A stretch of DNA of 47,744 nt from Vreelandella sedimenti (GTDB lineage Bacteria; Pseudomonadota; Gammaproteobacteria; Pseudomonadales; Halomonadaceae): NCBI RefSeq assembly GCF_013416325.1, contig NZ_JACCGK010000027.1, positions 1-47,744 on the forward strand. Reading direction: 5' to 3'. Below are positions 44,217 to 47,744 of this stretch, piece after piece (within the stretch, counting starts at the first letter, position 1; each line of letters begins with the position of its first letter). The position numbers and the translations under genes were made by a program. The notes under the pieces are model-generated. The model saw only the letters and a program-made list of their open reading frames with translations. It made no database searches and was not told the DNA's origin.

Positions 44217-45410
44217 ATGAACCTTACCTTTAGCCCCGAAGAGCAGGCATTTCGCGAACAGTTACGCCGCTTTCTAGCCGATGCACTGCCCAGCGATATC
44301 AGCCAGCGCGTGCGCTTGGGCCGCCATCTGCGCGCTGATGACTACCTGCGCTGGCAGAATATTCTTAGCAAACAGGGTTGGTTAGCGTCGAACTGGCCAA
44401 AAGAGTTCGGCGGCCCAGGCTGGGGGCCGGTACAGCGGCATATTTTCGACGAAGAGTGCGCCGCGGCCCATGCGCCTACGGTCGTGCCCTTCGGCGTTAA
44501 TATGGTGGCCCCCGTCATCATGAAATTCGGCACTGTCGAGCAGCAACAGCACTACCTGCCGCGCATTTTGAGCAACCAGGATTGGTGGTGCCAAGGCTAC
44601 TCAGAGCCCGGGGCAGGCTCTGATTTAGCGGGTTTAAATACCCGCGCCGTGCGCGATGGCGACCACTATATCGTCAATGGTCAGAAAACCTGGACGACCC
44701 TGGGCCAGCACGCCAATAAGCTGTTCTGCCTGGTGCGCACCGATCCAGACGCCAAGAAGCAGGCGGGCATCAGCTTTCTGCTGATTGATATGCAGATACC
44801 GGGTGTCACCGTGCGGCCAATTATTACCCTTGATGGCGCCCACGAAGTTAACGAAATCTTTTTAGACAACGTGCGGGTACCCGTAGACAACCGTGTCGGT
44901 GAAGAGGGCCAGGGTTGGACCTGCGCTAAGTTCCTGCTCACCCATGAACGTACGGGGATTGCGGGGCTTGGTCACGCCAAGCAGGCGCTGCGCCACTTGA
45001 AGTCCCTGGCGAGCCGGATTCAACATCGTGGTAAACCGCTGATGGAGCTACCCAGCTTCCGTCAGCGGGTGGTGAAAGCGGAACTCGAACTTATGGCGCT
45101 GGAAGTAACTAACCTGCGCGTCCTTGCCGCTGCCCGAGATGGCGGTGTGCCCGGCGCAGAGAGCTCGCTGCTGAAAGTACGCGGGTCTGAGCTTCGACAA
45201 GAGCTAAGTGAGCTTACCCGTCGCGCCCTTGGCCCTGCTGCGCTGCCATTCTTTCCCGACTTCCTGCATGGCGACGACAGCCTGGATGACGAGCGCACCC
45301 AAAAAGCTTCCGCCAGCGCTCAGTACTTCAATCGTCGTAAGCTGTCGATTTATGGCGGCGCCAATGAAATACAAAAAAGTATCGTCGCCAAAACCATTTT
45401 AAACATGTGA
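44217..45410 (+). CDS. Acyl-CoA dehydrogenase 1
   Basis: This 397-aa flavoprotein of the acyl-CoA dehydrogenase family introduces the alpha-beta double bond into an acyl-CoA. Visible are the FAD/substrate region WCQGYSEPGAGSDLAGL (about 125-140), KTWTTLGQHAN, and the C-terminal IYGGANEIQKSIVAK motif. ATG 44217 follows the previous stop at once with GGATG upstream; 44208 is an alternative. It is followed 7 bp later by a second dehydrogenase gene, so the two may form a heteromeric enzyme, as in steroid or branched side-chain degradation (inference). Substrate unknown. Confidence 0.9.
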   Translation: MNLTFSPEEQAFREQLRRFLADALPSDISQRVRLGRHLRADDYLRWQNILSKQGWLASNWPKEFGGPGWGPVQRHIFDEECAAAHAPTVVPFGVNMVAPVIMKFGTVEQQQHYLPRILSNQDWWCQGYSEPGAGSDLAGLNTRAVRDGDHYIVNGQKTWTTLGQHANKLFCLVRTDPDAKKQAGISFLLIDMQIPGVTVRPIITLDGAHEVNEIFLDNVRVPVDNRVGEEGQGWTCAKFLLTHERTGIAGLGHAKQALRHLKSLASRIQHRGKPLMELPSFRQRVVKAELELMALEVTNLRVLAAARDGGVPGAESSLLKVRGSELRQELSELTRRALGPAALPFFPDFLHGDDSLDDERTQKASASAQYFNRRKLSIYGGANEIQKSIVAKTILNM

Positions 45411-45417
45411 GGTCACC

Positions 45418-46536
45418 ATGGATTTTGCTTTAACCGACGAGCAACGCATGCTCGAAGATACGCTCACCCGCTTGGTGGCCGACCAGGTTTACCCCGAGCA
45501 GCGCCGCGCTATGCTGGCCGCTGCTCCAAACGGCTCTTCTGTACTATGGCGCACCTTTGCCGAGCTGGGACTACTGCATATGCCCTTCAGCGAAGACGTT
45601 GGCGGGCTAGGGGGCGATGGCACCGACCTGATGATTATTATGCAGGCATTCGGACGAGGCTTAGTGCCCGAGCCCTATCTGGCTGGCCTAGTGCTGCCCG
45701 GCCAACTGCTGGCGCTTACCGCCAACAGCGAACAGCAAACCCGGTGGCTAGCCCCATTGCTTGAAGGTGAGCATCAGTTGGCGCTTGCTTGGCAAGAGGT
45801 TGGCGCCCGCTACGATGCCTTTTCGGTAGCTACCCAAGCTACCCAGCAAGATGGCCAATGGCAGCTAACCGGTCGAAAAGATGTGGTACTAAACCTTGAA
45901 GCCGCAGCGGCAACGCTGGTCACCGCTCGATTAGCTAACGGCAAGCTGGGAGTGTTTATTGTACCGGCTGACGCACCGGGCACATCGACGAACCTATATC
46001 GCACTATCGACGACCAGCCCGCCGGTGATCTGACGCTGGACAGCGTCACGCTGCCATTAACTAACTGCCTGAGTGAAGATGTTAGCGATGTACTAGCGGA
46101 GGTACTGGCCGTTGGCCGGGCAGCGCTCTGCGCCCAAGCCATCGGCGCAATGGAGGAGGCCTGCGACCAAACCCTTGCTTATCTAAAAGAGCGCAAGCAG
46201 TTTGGCCTGCCGCTTTCGACCTTCCAGGCCCTGCAGCACCGTATGGTCGATATGCACCTGCATCTGGAGCAGTCCCGCTCCATGGCGATTTTAGCCGCCA
46301 CTAGTCTCGCGCTACCAGCCAGCGAACGGGATTACAAAGTTGCCGCGGCCAAAGCCTACTGTGGTGAATCGGCTCGTTTTATTGCCGAACAGGCGATCCA
46401 GCTGCATGGGGCAATAGGTATGACCGAAGAGTGCTATGTCGCTAACTACGCCAAGCACCTGGTAATGTTCGATCACTACCTGGGCGACAGCGACTACCAT
46501 CTCGAAACGGTCAGCGATCTGTTAACTGCTGCCTGA
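45418..46536 (+). CDS. Acyl-CoA dehydrogenase 2
   Basis: This 372-aa acyl-CoA dehydrogenase relative starts with MDFALTDEQRMLEDTL and has the GGLGGDGTDLMIIMQAFGRGLVPEPYL stretch, split here over residues about 60-85. It ends with the QAIQLHGAIGMTEECYV motif. The flavin-binding WCQGYSEPGAGSD-type segment of its partner is replaced by LAWQEVGARYDAFS, so it may be the subunit with weaker or absent FAD binding, again suggesting a heteromer. GAGGTC lies before ATG 45418. It converges on the nitronate monooxygenase gene with only 16 bp between. Confidence 0.88.
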   Translation: MDFALTDEQRMLEDTLTRLVADQVYPEQRRAMLAAAPNGSSVLWRTFAELGLLHMPFSEDVGGLGGDGTDLMIIMQAFGRGLVPEPYLAGLVLPGQLLALTANSEQQTRWLAPLLEGEHQLALAWQEVGARYDAFSVATQATQQDGQWQLTGRKDVVLNLEAAAATLVTARLANGKLGVFIVPADAPGTSTNLYRTIDDQPAGDLTLDSVTLPLTNCLSEDVSDVLAEVLAVGRAALCAQAIGAMEEACDQTLAYLKERKQFGLPLSTFQALQHRMVDMHLHLEQSRSMAILAATSLALPASERDYKVAAAKAYCGESARFIAEQAIQLHGAIGMTEECYVANYAKHLVMFDHYLGDSDYHLETVSDLLTAA

Positions 46537-46552
46537 AAGCGGCGGCATTTCG

Positions 46553-47512
46553 TCAAAGTCGCCGAAATTGATCCAGCGCTTTTTGATAATCTGCACGCAG
46601 CGTGGCCACTTCTTCGGCCACGCTGCGCATAGAGGCAATACCGCCCACGCCCTGTCCTGCACCCCAGATATCCCGCCACGCTTTTGCCTTACTGCTCCCC
46701 CCTGAGCCATAACGCATAGAGGTTTTATCACCTTCAGGCAGCGCATCAGGATCCAATCCCGCCTGCTCAATACTTTGCCGCAGATAGTTACCGTACACGC
46801 CGGTAAACAGGTTGGTATAGACAATGTCGCCTGCCGCTGCGTCCAGCACCATCCGTTTATAGGCCGCTTGAGCGTTTGCCTCTTGGGTAGCAATAAAGCG
46901 CGTGCCCATATACACCAAGTCCACGCCTAGCGCCTGGGCGGCAACGATCTGTTCGCCTTTGCTAATCGCCCCTGCCAGCACTAACGGGCCGTCGTAAAAG
47001 CGGCGCACTTCGGCCACAAACGCAAAGGGATTTAACCGCCCGGCATGGCCGCCAGCACCATGGCACACCAGTATCAAACCATCGACCCCTGCATCGATCG
47101 CTTTCTTGGCATGCCGTAACGTGGTGACATCGTGAAACACCAGCCCGCCATAGGCGTGCACCTTTTCCACCACTTGATTAGGCGCGTGCAGACTAGTGAT
47201 GACCAAAGGCACTTTGAACTCGGCGCATAGCGCGACATCGTGCTCTAGGCGATCGTTGGTGGGGTGCACGATTTGGTTAACCGCAAAGGGCGCTGAGGGT
47301 TTATCGGGGTGCTGCTCGTCATAGTCGGCCAGGGTTTGAGTGATCTGCTGTAGCCACTCACGTAATACGTCAGCAGGTCGGGCGTTGAGGGCGGGGAAAG
47401 CACCCAGAATGCCCGCTTGGCACTGGGCAATCACCAATTCAGGCCCAGAGACGATAAACATCGGGGAACCGATCATTGGCAGGGTTAATGAGGCGGTTAG
47501 GCGCGTTAGCAT
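46553..47512 (-). CDS. Nitronate monooxygenase (2-nitropropane dioxygenase family)
   Basis: This 319-aa FMN enzyme of the NMO/NPD family oxidises alkyl nitronates. It has the N-terminal MIGSPMFIVSGPELV strand, the catalytic-loop HGAGGHAGR with the conserved histidine, the phosphate-binding region around AGAISKGEQIVAAQALGVDLVYMGTRFI (two separate strands), and a C-terminal GQGVGGI loop. The start ATG 47512 has a weak ribosome site. Relatives also act as enoyl reductases, so the true substrate is uncertain. It is separated from its right neighbour by a palindromic repeat element. Confidence 0.88.
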   Translation of the reverse strand: MLTRLTASLTLPMIGSPMFIVSGPELVIAQCQAGILGAFPALNARPADVLREWLQQITQTLADYDEQHPDKPSAPFAVNQIVHPTNDRLEHDVALCAEFKVPLVITSLHAPNQVVEKVHAYGGLVFHDVTTLRHAKKAIDAGVDGLILVCHGAGGHAGRLNPFAFVAEVRRFYDGPLVLAGAISKGEQIVAAQALGVDLVYMGTRFIATQEANAQAAYKRMVLDAAAGDIVYTNLFTGVYGNYLRQSIEQAGLDPDALPEGDKTSMRYGSGGSSKAKAWRDIWGAGQGVGGIASMRSVAEEVATLRADYQKALDQFRRL

Positions 47513-47550
47513 GGGGCAACTCGCTGGTTGTTATTGTGAGGTAAGCTGCA

Positions 47551-47570
47551 AAAGGCCCCACTGGGCCTTT
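47551..47570. terminator. Terminator-like hairpin
   Basis: AAAGGCCC-CACT-GGGCCTTT is a perfect 8-bp stem with a 4-nt loop. On the minus strand it is followed by TTG after a short run of T, so it could end a minus-strand gene lying right of the window. Confidence 0.5.
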
Positions 47571-47597
47571 CAAGAAGATGTCACACTGCAATGGCAT

Positions 47598-47694
47598 GGT
47601 CGGAACAACCCTACGCGGGGGCACTGTGAACCCATCCATGGGCGCTACTTTCGCCATCCCTGGCGAAAGACCCCCGCTACAGGTTGTTCCGACC
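47598..47694. repeat. Nested palindromic intergenic repeat
   Basis: Outer arms GGTCGGAACAACC (47598-47610) and GGTTGTTCCGACC (47682-47694) are perfect complements. Inside them GCGGGGG (47615-47621) pairs with CCCCCGC (47671-47677). A third hairpin TTTCGCCA-TCCC-TGGCGAAA (47649-47668) sits in the centre, beside a CCATCCATGG palindrome. The 97-nt element has the form of a REP/MITE-type genome repeat or a structured RNA. Confidence 0.75.
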
Positions 47695-47744
47695 AATAAG
47701 TGGATGCCAGAAGCGGTTACAGCTTGCTCTCGAGCTCGGGCAGG

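Overview
The window looks like a chromosomal segment of a moderately GC-rich gammaproteobacterium of the Halomonas / Halomonadaceae type. The reasons are the protein character and gene content: a ttr-type respiratory operon, yejABEF, rnhA-methyltransferase-gloB-mltD synteny, TAXI-TRAP transport and acyl-CoA dehydrogenases. This placement is inference from familiarity; no database search was made.

Layout. 1-5407: a three-gene operon in the order Fe-S subunit, membrane subunit, Tat-exported molybdopterin catalytic subunit (ttrBCA-like), behind a near-consensus FNR/ANR box placed as in a class II anaerobic promoter. 5408-6290: gene-poor, possibly with an IS remnant. 6291-13016: an L,D-transpeptidase, a QseBC/PmrAB-like two-component system and a periplasmic thiol-redox operon (dsbD, an Lgt-like/TlpA fusion, dsbG) resembling the Scs/Dsb logic. 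A shared 17-bp element lies upstream of both the transpeptidase and the dsbD operon, which suggests one regulon. 13234-14117: an EamA permease broken by a one-base frameshift.

14374-23393 is an accessory island, AT-rich in its left two thirds. It holds a single-domain tyrosine recombinase, then forward-strand genes of mostly unknown function. Three genes are followed by imperfect palindromes that look like integron attC sites. Contents: a 54-aa zinc ribbon coupled to a 3-TM protein, a coiled-coil/2-TM protein, a secreted protein, a PD-(D/E)XK nuclease-like protein flanked by direct repeats, and a GHKL ATPase. The right part has an XRE regulator divergent from a winged-helix-like protein and an SF2 helicase whose natural start may be an ATA codon. 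This gene set resembles a defence island. Which phage or plasmid it would act on cannot be seen.

23748-47744 is ordinary chromosome: rnhA, a methyltransferase, gloB, mltD, yejABEF, rsuA, an omega-amidase-like nitrilase, rarD, a chemoreceptor, a SulP transporter, a TAXI-TRAP receptor and fused permease, and an acyl-CoA cluster (a FadJ-like protein with an eroded dehydrogenase half, two acyl-CoA dehydrogenases) converging on a nitronate monooxygenase gene. The window ends in a 97-nt nested palindromic repeat.

Most promising leads: the attC-like cassette array with uncharacterised membrane/zinc-ribbon/nuclease/ATPase genes, the shared TCS operator, and the helicase module with its odd start.
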